Source of the DNA: Formicarius rufipectus
Taxonomy: Eukaryota; Chordata; Aves; Passeriformes; Formicariidae
Assembly (NCBI GenBank): GCA_013399695.1
Contig: VXAU01006141.1
Coordinates: 1,066,593-1,130,592 of the forward strand
Direction of reading: 5' to 3'
Length of the DNA stretch: 64,000 nucleotides
The position numbers and the translations under genes are program-made. Position 1 is the first letter of the stretch. Every line of letters starts with the position of its first letter. The notes under the pieces were generated by a model. It had not been told where the DNA came from, did no database searches, and worked only from the letters and a program-made list of their open reading frames with translations. Positions 43,106 to 53,231 of this stretch are shown in pieces.

Positions 43106-44479
43106 ATGCTCCGTCTGGTGTGTGAGGCAGCCCATTCGAGGAGTGGGTGTAGCTGTCGACCTCCCGCGAGCTGGCTTTCTCGGCATGTGGTGTCGTTCTG
43201 ATTGCTGGTGGTGGACATCCTGTCCTGGTTCTCCTTGCAGGTGCCTCACTCGACTTGATATATGAAAGCTGTTTTAAGAGAAGGCCAAGGGATTGCACTT
43301 CTTCAGCAGAGCCCACTGTAAACAAACCAGATCTGGAGGGGATTTTGTTGTTGAAATTCCTAACCAGCCCCTTGGAAGGGGATGGATACTCTTTTGGAGC
43401 AATGTTAATGTGACTGTTGCTGTTCACTGTATGGTATATAACACTCCATGCTCTCTTCCCTACCTATTTGCTTGACCATGCTCTGTTTGCCACACTGTGA
43501 TAGGTAAGGAATGCAAGAAATGAAGTCAGTTTCTAATTTAAGGTGAGTGGAAGTTACTGCAAAAGTAGAATTTCAGTTTTATTTTGAAGAGAATTAATAC
43601 CAAACTATATTTATATTACAGATTACTTAGGACCTTTTGCACTCAGACTTTTGTGAAGCAGGCTTTTACAAGCATGAATATTGAAAAGAAAATTAATGTT
43701 AAGTCTCAAGACTGAAATGTGATAATGGAATATAATTATAGCAAATGTCAGTTGTGTTTTAGGTTTTGAAATTTATAGTGCATGTAAAGTTGTTTAGTTA
43801 CTGCATTCACGATACAGCAGGGATAATGTAATTATATATAATTAATCACAAAGCCCAAATAGCACATCTGGGATATTTGTGATAAATAGTTTATTCTTTA
43901 ATGACCTGTGGCCCAAGAAGTACTCACTGGAGACAATTGTAAATAACTCTGTGTAATGGATATTATGGAAATTTAGTGATCTGGTTTTAGAAAGTGCATG
44001 AGTAGAAAAATACACAGATTTGTCTAATATATTTTTAATGGCAATATTTCTGTTTGGTTAAACTGCTGTCATAAGGAGGTGGGGGTTTTTTGTTGCTAGT
44101 TCTAAGGATTTATCTTCAGTCTTTTAGTTTTGGTAAATGTGCCCAGGAAGTAATAAATGGGATATTTATAATAACCAGGCAGAGGCTAATGTTCTAGAAA
44201 GAAGGGACACTGAAAAACTTTCAGGTTTCTGAGGTGTGCTGGTTGTCCCAGTTAAAGTCTTTGAATTATATTTCCATTTAGCAATTCATGAGATAGATGT
44301 TAAAGAAATAGATGACTGTATCCCACTGAAACTCTTGCCAGCAATGCATTAAAGCGAATTATGTGGAGTTTACGTAGTGGTTCAGCTCTCAGACTCTTTT
44401 GTGCCTGTCTTTGCTAACTGTGATACGGCATTTTGTGTGCTTTGCCTTCCAGATAATGTCTGACAGATCACTCCTCACC

Positions 44480-44700
44480 TACAGCCTGCCTTACCCCATA
44501 TTTTGTTGAAATTTGTCCAGCATATTCTTTATTGGCATCCATAATGATTTCTCCTTTCACTTTGGATGCAATTATCATGTTAGAGATGTCCCTGCCAATC
44601 CTTGATTTACTGGAGCTGTGTCCAGCTTTGCGCTTATACCAGAAGCTCAATTAATTTGTTTTTCTTTCATTTAAATATTCCAATATATGATCCTTATCTG
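44480..44700 (-). pseudogene. Exon-like relic of unknown origin
   Basis: On the minus strand, CTATTACAG at 44701-44709 is followed by one frame reading KDHILEYLNERKTN, a stop, then SFWYKRKAGHSSSKSR and KVKGEIIMDANKEYAG up to a perfect donor (ATGGG|GTAAGG). One in-frame TAA interrupts it. Amino-acid use looks protein-like, but no family is recognised. Chance remains possible. Confidence 0.2.
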
Positions 44701-47679
44701 TAATAGATTTTCAAAGAACTGAATTTAAAAATGAGGGGTTTTAAACCATATAGCCCTGTGTCCAGCTATTTATTTTGCTGGAAATAGTAACAAAATCTTA
44801 CCTAAGGTAGCCTGGGACATTGTCTTCTGTTATGGAATACCAGGAATTTTTTTAATAAAAAATGGAAAGATATGTAGTTCAAGAGAACCACACATTAATA
44901 TTTTGTCCCTCTTTCCCTCTTTCTCCTTCTTTCTCATATGTCCATTAAGGATGTAACTCTGATTCCTTTGGCCTTACAGTTTTCCTTGCTGTGCATGGCA
45001 AAAGAAAATAATTTTAAAAAAGCAAAATCATCACAATGGTTTTATTATTAAAAGAAGAGTAAATGAAGCAAAGAAACCCCATGAACTGTACACAGTTAAT
45101 CACCTCTCAGATTGGAAACATTTAAGAAATTTATACTGTACTTTTCTATGGCCTTATGCAAAGCGTCTTCACTATTGCTTAAAGTCTTCACTCTGAGTTT
45201 TGCACTTGTGAATTTCTTTTTAACAATAACATGCTTGAATTTCAGATGAGTTGGCAAAAAATTATGTTTAGGTGTGAATAAAGAAGGAGGAGTGTATGAT
45301 GAGAAAGAAAACGGTAGCTTTTGTTTGGTGGTCTTAGCAAATCAATTTTCTAAATTCCTAAGAAAATGTGCTTTATCATGTGGGTTTTGTTTGTTTGAAC
45401 TAAATGTGTGTTGGGGCTCTTACCTTGATTTCTTCAAAATGCTCCCTTTGCTGAGTGTGTGTGAGTATCCCTACACTAGAGAGTGCCAGTGTGACATAAA
45501 CATAGAGAACGAAGCACCTGGCTTAGGACACTGTGGAAGGGACAGAGGTAGTGACTGCTCCAGCTCTATGTGTGTGTCAGAGTACTGGGTGTGTGCATTC
45601 ATCAGGTAGTACAGGAGGGGATTTGACTAGGAGATGAACCGTCTGTGAAGGCTGGTATGGAGAAAGAATATACAGAATGGTGATTTTCACATTCTCCAGA
45701 CTGTTTAATGATTTGAAGCCTGCTGAGCAAAGTCTTACTTGTTTTTGTGACCTCTCGAGGACAGCAGTGGAGGACTCTGTGGAGTGCAGTGTGAAAATTA
45801 ATAGGCTACCTAGAGATGTGGTGATCATGATAATGAGAAAGCCCAACAGCTGGACTTTTAGGATTCTTTTAAGGTGATGAAGTCATTTACATTACTTATA
45901 GACACTTGTTTTTCATGTCAGAATTCTGTTTCTGTTGAGTTGCTAGGCAGGAAGAGAACAGAAAAAGGAGTCTTTCGGGAATGGTGGGAATACCGACCAA
46001 TTCTAACTCTTCTATTGGTTGCCTATTAGCAGTTCTCCAAGCCTACCAAGGATGAGACAAGTTTGCTTTGCAGCAATGTTGATGCTCAATTTTTGCAAGA
46101 AAACTAATTTGCGAAGTGGAGAATCTGCCTGTTCTGCAAGCAGACTTCAGTTTCAAAGCTATGTAAATAGAATAAGAAAACTCATCTTTTGAGTTTCAAT
46201 TGGATGCCTTAAAGTTTCTATGGCATGTTATCTACTAAAGCAAAGAAGTGTTTCCTAGTTCTCTCTGAGACTGAAATGCATCCTAAAATTCTTTCCAAAA
46301 TATTCATCTGCATTCTTGCGTTCAAGCATTTTATTTAATAATCCATCAGCTGCACCAATTACCTTAAGTTCACTATAAACATTATCTGTGAAATGGAGGT
46401 GTGCTGTACCAGATGGGATTCCTTACACTTGCACAAAGGCAACTTCATCCTCAAACATGGTATTTATTCCCAATATCAATATCAATTTTCTTAGCAGCTG
46501 AGCTAGCAAGTGACATGCCTTTGACCAAACCCAAAATCACACAATGAAAAAGAGATGCTTTTGTGTACAACTCAGGAAGGCATTTAAAATGTGTAATTGG
46601 CCCAGAATCATCAGATTATGCAATTTACTCTGTTTACTAGGCTGCAGTCATTAAAAACTTGGCCACTTCAGAAGCCAGAGGGACAGTGAGACCTATTGGT
46701 GGGAGACAGCAAAGCTACATTCAGCTGGGCCCTAGTGTATGCTCATAGCCAGGAAAAAGTTCACATTTTTTAAGTCCTTACAAATTCTGGTGCTTGGACC
46801 TCACTGGAGCCCAGGTTTCAATCCAGATTATAGGATTCTTAAAAAAAATCCTACAAGATTCTTTTAAGTGTCTGGGTCAGTCATGGGTATCTGCAAAAGC
46901 TGGAATTTGATGTACATGTTTTGTGAAAGTTAGCCAAGGCCATCTCCTGAGGAAAGGCAAAATCTTGCTGAAGTTTCAGTCTCTCAGTAGTCTTGTCCTT
47001 TCATGTTAAAAGGAATCTGAAGGATGGATGACTTTCTGCAAACTTGTCTCGGCCCTTTTTCTGAGAAGATAGAAAGCACTGCACTTAGAGTTTCGAAGAG
47101 TTTCTAATTTCTTACCAAAGAAATGAAGCTACTGTAGATGACAAGAGGTTTTCTTGTGGATTAATAACTGGTTAGTGAGGCAAGGATGAGCAATGAACAA
47201 TTGTTGTTGTTCAAGAGGAGAGAGATTATCAGAGGAGCTGTGTAATTGAAAGATTTGTCAAAAAAATACATTTACTGATGATAACCTTTTTACTGATTCA
47301 AGAGAGTGAAGACTTAACACTGAGAGAGGATCTGTCATGGTCATGTGGCCAAGCAGCAGAATAGCTGATGCTATTCAGCATTAATAGACATGAGGTAAAG
47401 GGCTTGGTAAAAAAGTCTAAAATACACGGTGAAGGGCTCCAGGCTTACTGTTGTCACTCATCAGAAAAATCCCCAATTTATGGTAGATATATGCTCTGTT
47501 AAGGCACATCTACTTTAGTTCTCTTCATTTGGGTGAAAGATGCTCTGCCGGTTTGTTGCTCTTGTTTCTAGTCAATGCACTGATAACTATCCTGTGATGT
47601 TAGGTGGACTGAATCTAGAACTGGAGGGAAACCTGGGAATGAATATCTGGAAAACTCATTTGAGTTCTCTTCCTGAAGA

Positions 47680-47830
47680 GATCATCTAGTTCAGCAGTAG
47701 GATTAAAGAAATGTTTCTAGATCATTGCAGAGAAATTGCATGTACAGGTTCTTAAATACACTGCTCATATGAGCTCCACAACCTCCTTTGTTTAAGCCTT
47801 TTTGAGAACTGTAACTCTGCTTGTAAGTTC
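47680..47830 (-). repeat. Old CR1/L3-type LINE relic
   Basis: Elements recognised in order: GATCATCTAGTTCAGCAG, TTCTAGATCATTGCAGAG, GGTTCTTAAATACACTGCTC and GAGCTCCACAACCTCCTTTG. They follow the remembered layout of old CR1-like elements in reverse orientation. Heavily diverged. Confidence 0.5.
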
Positions 47831-49466
47831 CATTCCTCACTACCGGGAGGTTGGTTGCATCCTAGTGCATCTGTATAGTGCAGGGAGAAATACTGATTGC
47901 CACCTTCTTTAAAATGATTGTGTGCATATATAAAGATCTCTCTAGCAGAGTTTCAGGTAGGAAAGACAAATATAAGGTTTATTATTTTCAGAAACATTGA
48001 TTTGAGCTACTGGTCCTGTCCTGAGGAAAGTGATTTCCTCTTAGAAGTTTTTTAGGCTGCTGGTGGGCATCTCTTTATTTGACTTCCTTTTGGTTTTTGT
48101 AAGATCTTTCATCTCATTTTCCCCTTATTTCCTTTTTTAATGTTCAGGACTTCTAGATAAGGTGCAGACTATTATGGAAATGCCCTAGAACATGCTGGCT
48201 AAAGAAGAAAATCTAGTTGCTTCTCTTTCGGTAATGATGAGGTAATTAAACTTATCCATCAAAGTCAATTTTTGTAGTTTCTGCAAAGACAGCTTGCATG
48301 AGAATAGGACTGTGAAAGAAGCTTCTCAGCCTTGGCCTTTGCCAAGGGGTAGCTCAGGTTTGGAGGCCTTGAAGGGCTTCATCCTTTCTGCAGTATAAAT
48401 CAGGGACATGGAGGCCAACTCCCTGTCATTTATGACTTTTCAGAATGTGCAGACACTCCGTTTCTTCAAACTGTTGAAAGGGACAGATGGGCATCTTCCC
48501 CTGGAAAATGTTTCCCAAAAGGCATTTATTTCTTGATCCCATCACAGCTTTCTTGTGCTCCTGCTTCACACCAGCTGCATTATTTCTGGCTTCTGTTCTC
48601 TCCCTGTTCCTTGAAAAAAAACCCACCTAGTCCAAGCCTGCTGTCTGAGTCCACATAGCCAAGATAAGGCGGCTGGTGCTATTCCTAGGGTTTCTGAAGG
48701 GCTGTAGACCTATGACATCATTTTCACTGAAGAGAATGATGTTTCCATATGTTTTGGTTGTGCAGATCTGTGAGTTTATTGAGAATATGATCTAGAGCTA
48801 TGGAAGTCCAGTCAGACTTTTGCGTTCACTGCACAGGGAAACCTCTGCTTTTCAGTGGGTTTTCAGGCCTGCAGGCACAGTAGCAGACGGGCTTTTGATC
48901 AGAAATTGTGTCAAGCTGGAGAAGCTGAAGATACTGTCTGTATTAACTCTTGACCAACTCAATATTGCACGAGCTTTGTTACAGAGAACTCTGGAGAGCT
49001 GGGGATGAGTAACTTGTCCCTGAGCTCACAGGAGACTTAAATTCAGCCTCAGAACTTTGTGATCTACAGGTCCTGGTAGTCTACCCTCAGCTCCCAGAAC
49101 AGTTGAGCTCCATATTGGTTTCAGTATCTTCTGTTCATCTGTTGATTCCTGTGGTTGGATTTATGCCTTTTGTGGCTGTTTTCTGAAGACTACTGATATG
49201 GATACAACCATTCTAGACAGAAGAACAGTCAAAACTTTTTAAAATCATCCCATCTCTCCCTGATGGGCTGATGAAAGGCTCATGCAGTCGCTGTGAAGAG
49301 CTGCAATAAAAAATGACAAGTAGAAGCGGGAGACAACTATAGACAATAGGCCAAGGACAAAGACAGAAAAGGAAGGGAGGAGGAGAACTTTTGTGACTTT
49401 CTTGGATTTCTCACTGCTGTCCTGAGCAGCAGTGAAATCTTGCAATGAGGTCTGGTGATGCTATTT

Positions 49467-49611
49467 ACTTTCTTTGTTTGTTTTTTTTTGTTTTTTTTTT
49501 TTTTTGTTTGTGTGTGTTTTGTTTGGTTTTGGTTTTGGTTTTTGTTTTGTTGTTGGTTGGTTTTGTTTTTGTTTGGTTTTTTGTTGTTGTTGTTTGTTTT
49601 CTTTTTTTTTT
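49467..49611. repeat. T/G-rich low-complexity tract
   Basis: About 145 bases of T with G, mostly TTTG, TTTGG and TTG units, closing with a T10 run. Confidence 0.85.
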
Positions 49612-51579
49612 AACAACTTGCTGTTTTAATAAGTCCACTGGATTATTACTTGTTTTCCTCTTCGCTGCAGAGCTAAGGATGCTTTGAGAACTAAGTTGGG
49701 GTGGAAAGCTGCCAGTCCAGGTCAGTCTTTAACAAGGGTGCACACTGGTGGCTGGTAGTGCTCTTCAAGGGTAGGAGCCAAACAGCGACAATACAGGAGC
49801 TCAGCTTCAAAGACACCAGGCAACAAGCAGGGACCTGCAGTTCTGCCACAGTAGGAGGTTCAGGTGGCCCAGGGTGGGCTAAAGGTGCTGGTTCCAGGCT
49901 TGTATTGCTCTCTGCTGCAGAGAAGATATGGCCCTGCAGAGCAATGCAGGGTCCATACAGGCCAGCAGGGGTCTGACTCCCAGGTTGCTGCAGAGATTGC
50001 GCCCAGTGTTTTTGGCCTGGGCAAAGAGGCCTTGGGCAAGCAGGAGAGCCACAACTCAGCCCTCCTCTCCAAGGCACTGAATTTTTCCTAGGAGTCCTTC
50101 AACAGTGAGATCTGAAGCATTCAATCTTGCCTTCACCTGAAGGGTGGCCCAGTTACATCTAATGCCTTCTTGGAAGGGTTTTTTCTCTGGCTTGTCCTTC
50201 TGGTGAGAGCCAAAAAATCCAGTTCCTTTCATTCTTCATCTTCAGACCTTTGATTCTTTGGCACTTATAGATGCACACACACCCCCACCATATGGACATG
50301 CTGCTTTCTTTATGTTCTCCTAGTCACTTCCTGAGCTTCACTGCCTAGAAGGTTTTGCTAAGCAGTGACTTATCATCAGATCAGGTGTTTATGCTTAGGG
50401 CAAGGTGTTGCCTGAAGAAATACAGGTCACTTCATCTGATTAATTTCTCTCTGTGTAGTTTAAAATTGCCTAATATGGGAAATCTAGTTTGCTCAGCTCC
50501 CACTCAGGAGAGAGATGATAATAAAGTGCTGTTTGAAATCCTGGCCCTTGCATGTGTTTAGCCTGTTCTCAGGAAAGATGAGCCAACAGAAGCAATGACA
50601 GTTGCATCTGGTAAATCACAGAGTTTTACTAATGCTGCTATCCCTTCTGGTGCATAAATTCTCTCACAATCCATACTAAATGCTAGAAAATCTTCTTCCA
50701 TTTTGGTTATAAACACATGTTAGTTGCAGTTTTTAAAGTGACCTTTAGACCCTTTTGGATACCTACCAGACTGCATCAAACACACAGTAAAGAAGTGTGA
50801 AGATCACAGAAGCTGCCACTTATTGGGACTGTGGAAAATGAAAGGACTCTTTGTATATTGTTCTCTGGCCTTGCCTCAGAGAGTTTTGGGGGGGAAGTGT
50901 GGGGTTCTTTGAGGGTGACAAAATGATATGTCTGAAGTGGAGTGAACTTGAATTTGGGAGCTTTGACATCAAGTCTCTGTGTGTGCCCTTCAAAGCAGTT
51001 ATTAGATCTGTACCTGTGCTCCTGTCCTGTGCCTTTGCCCTCCTCTGCTTCCCAAAGAAACAGATTTAAAAATTCAGGTGTGTAACACTGAATGGCACAG
51101 TTGTGAGCAGCTTGCCACCACCTCAGATTTTTGCTTGTGTATGTAATCTCTTTTAGAGAGTCTTTAGTGTCTGGTCATCAAGTGATACGTAGAGGACAAA
51201 CATACAGCCTGGACGAGGGCCTAATTATTAATGTGCAGATTCATGTGCCACCCATAGCCCCTAAACACCTCTAAGAATATCCATGTATGGCTGCTCACTG
51301 ATGCACTCAAAGGAAGGTCAGCTTTTCCTTCTTCTGCCAGACTTGTTTACTGACTGATGCCTAACAGCATCCCTCCAGATGGATCTGTCCAGGTAGTCTA
51401 GAGCAGACTTTGCTGTCAAGGGCAGACTGGTTAGCAGTGCATTGAGTTGCAGCCTTGGTTGCTTTGATGTCTCTCCCTTCTGGTCACTTGGGTCAAATAC
51501 TACCCACAGTCAAACTGCAGTAAAGGTGAAATCAAGAGAAGGAAACTGATAGCATTGACCAAGGCTGAGTTTAAAATCT

Positions 51580-51585
51580 TTTATT
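51580..51585 (-). terminator. AATAAA poly(A) signal, probable for SLC35F3
   Basis: AATAAA on the minus strand (TTTATT within CTTTTATTATTTAG on plus), the first canonical hexamer noticed after the SLC35F3 stop. Confidence 0.45.
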
Positions 51586-51967
51586 ATTTAGCTTTGCCAA
51601 ACAGATAATGGAATCTGAAGTTGATTTGCTAAAATGCTTTGAAGTGGATGCCACCCCTGCCTGAGACAAAGAAGACCTCAATGGCAGCAGGGACCTTAGG
51701 CTATGGCAGCAGTTCAAAAGAACACTTTTAATTTTGTATGCAACAATGTAAACTTCAAAAATAGTAAACTATAGCCTTTCCCTCCCCCTTTTTACATAGC
51801 ATGTGATCTATCACAGATAGAAATTTAATGGCGAACCAAAATCGCGTAAGTAAACATCCTGGTGCTTACAAGTTTCATAAAAAGTGTTACATTTGATGTA
51901 AATATCTTACATTTTTAACTCTTAACACTCGCAATTATGGAGTAAAAGCAACTGGCGATTCACCCCC

Positions 51968-52108
51968 TTAGTCCATGCTCACAGACTGTACATCAGCAAC
52001 CACACTCTTGCCAGTCCCTTCGATCATTTTTTGTTGGATTGTCCCACACATGACCAAGGCTTCCACATTCCTCACATAATCAAGCGCAGCTCCACACAGG
52101 GGTAAAAC
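51968..52108 (-). CDS. Candidate terminal exon of unknown gene or isoform (46 codons plus TAA)
   Basis: Behind a strong pyrimidine-rich acceptor (TTCTCTTCTCACTTCACAG) a phase-0 frame runs 46 codons to TAA at 51968-51970 and is followed by AT-rich, UTR-like sequence. The peptide begins VLPLCGAALDYVRNV and ends VVADVQSVSMD. I do not recognise it. It is not the normal SLC35F3 end. It could be an alternative last exon: the SLC35F3 exon ending at 58404 also ends in phase 0, so a direct splice would stay in frame. It could instead belong to another minus-strand gene, or be a chance open stretch in the 3' UTR. Confidence 0.3.
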   Translation of the reverse strand, partial: VLPLCGAALDYVRNVEALVMCGTIQQKMIEGTGKSVVADVQSVSMD

Positions 52109-52986
52109 CTGTGAAGTGAGAAGAGAACCAGGTCTCCTGCGCTCAAACTTGTGGTCCCCTGGACCCTATGTTCCCACAGAAGCCATGGTGGGTGTGGGAG
52201 GCATGTCCTGATGTTGGTTGGAATTTGGGGTCCACTGGGGCTGCAAACCTGAGCCCTGCCATTGCAAGTGCCTCGCAGCAGGACTTGGTTTTGTGTGGGT
52301 AAAGACAAGAGTTCTGTAGAAGGCACTGGATTTCTCTTGCATGTTTTTAAACGTGGACTACAGTCATATGCAGAATAAGGAGATTTGGGCTCTAGACTGC
52401 TTTCTTTCTAGTGCTTTAGTGCAAGACATTTTAGCGCTTGAATTTTCCCTATTTGCAGCGCAACATGCGCTCATCTACATAGAGTGATTTCTAAATCTTC
52501 CTTCCACTCTTCCCCCCATCTTCCCGTCCCCGAAAAGATTGCCTTTTTTGTTCCTTGAAAACTTTCAAAGTACAGCTCTGGTCAAAAATAAATGTGTGAT
52601 GTAGCATAGCATTTGTTTCTTTTAAATCACAGTGTGCAATGCATCATTCAGTACCTAATGTTCAAAATGTCTGCCCTGCTTTTCATGAAAGTCATTCTTT
52701 AAAATAACCTATGCAAATATATTTTGACTATATATTACATTCATTTAAAAAGAGAAGAGAGGTTCTTGGTTTGCAGGTTTTTTTTCAGTGTACTACTTAA
52801 GTGAAAGGTCTGATGTGAAAAAAATACAAGCAAACTGGACATGCCAAGACTTGATGCTTTAGATGGTGATCATATCAAAACTGTACAGGTATGTACACCG
52901 TGTTGGACAGGTGTGCTTCTTCCCAAGAAAAGACCTTTGCATCATCATATATAAGGTTAACCACAAAGTTTTGGTAAAAAGAGCAT

Positions 52987-53231
52987 TTAATGAGCAAAGG
53001 ATGACATGGAGGGGCGAGTTCTCCGGCTTTTGTTAGGCAGTCCTGAAGCAATGTCTCCATTCCCTTCAGGAACTTCTTCCTTCTTCCGGACTTTGAGACG
53101 CGTGAGAAGCTTTATTACCCAGACGTCCCATTCCTCTGGCAAGAGCAACAGGAGAAAACCCAGGCCAATAATGATGATGGCAATTACTCGGACACTGTTG
53201 AAGACAATTTCACTCGTGTAGTGATCAACAA
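52987..53231 (-). CDS. SLC35F3: SLC35F3 terminal coding exon
   Basis: Acceptor TCCCACACAG. Encodes VDHYTSEIVFNSVRVIAIII, then LLLLLPEEWDVWVIKLLTRL and a basic tail ending in SSFAH; stop TAA at 52987-52989. Confidence 0.95.

Larger units (their letters stand above)
41936..51570. other. Intergenic DNA between COA6 and SLC35F3
   Basis: About 9.6 kb between the COA6 promoter and the SLC35F3 3' end. No gene with clear family resemblance. Contains a CpG-bearing patch with a 44-bp direct duplication (42940-43260), an AT-rich stretch (43560-44160), an exon-like relic on the minus strand (44480-44700), an old CR1-type relic (47680-47830) and a T/G tract (49467-49611). Many open frames of 60-110 codons are unconvincing. 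Confidence 0.55.
51570..52986 (-). other. SLC35F3: SLC35F3 3' UTR (inferred extent)
   Basis: No minus-strand AATAAA was seen between the stop and about 51585, so the 3' UTR may run about 1.4 kb to the hexamer at 51580-51585. The candidate exon at 51968-52108 lies inside this stretch. Confidence 0.45.

Noticed and set aside
45274..45609. 111-codon plus-strand open frame, cysteine-rich
   Set aside because: It begins at a GTG rather than ATG, has no signal peptide or ordered cysteine pattern, and no splice context.
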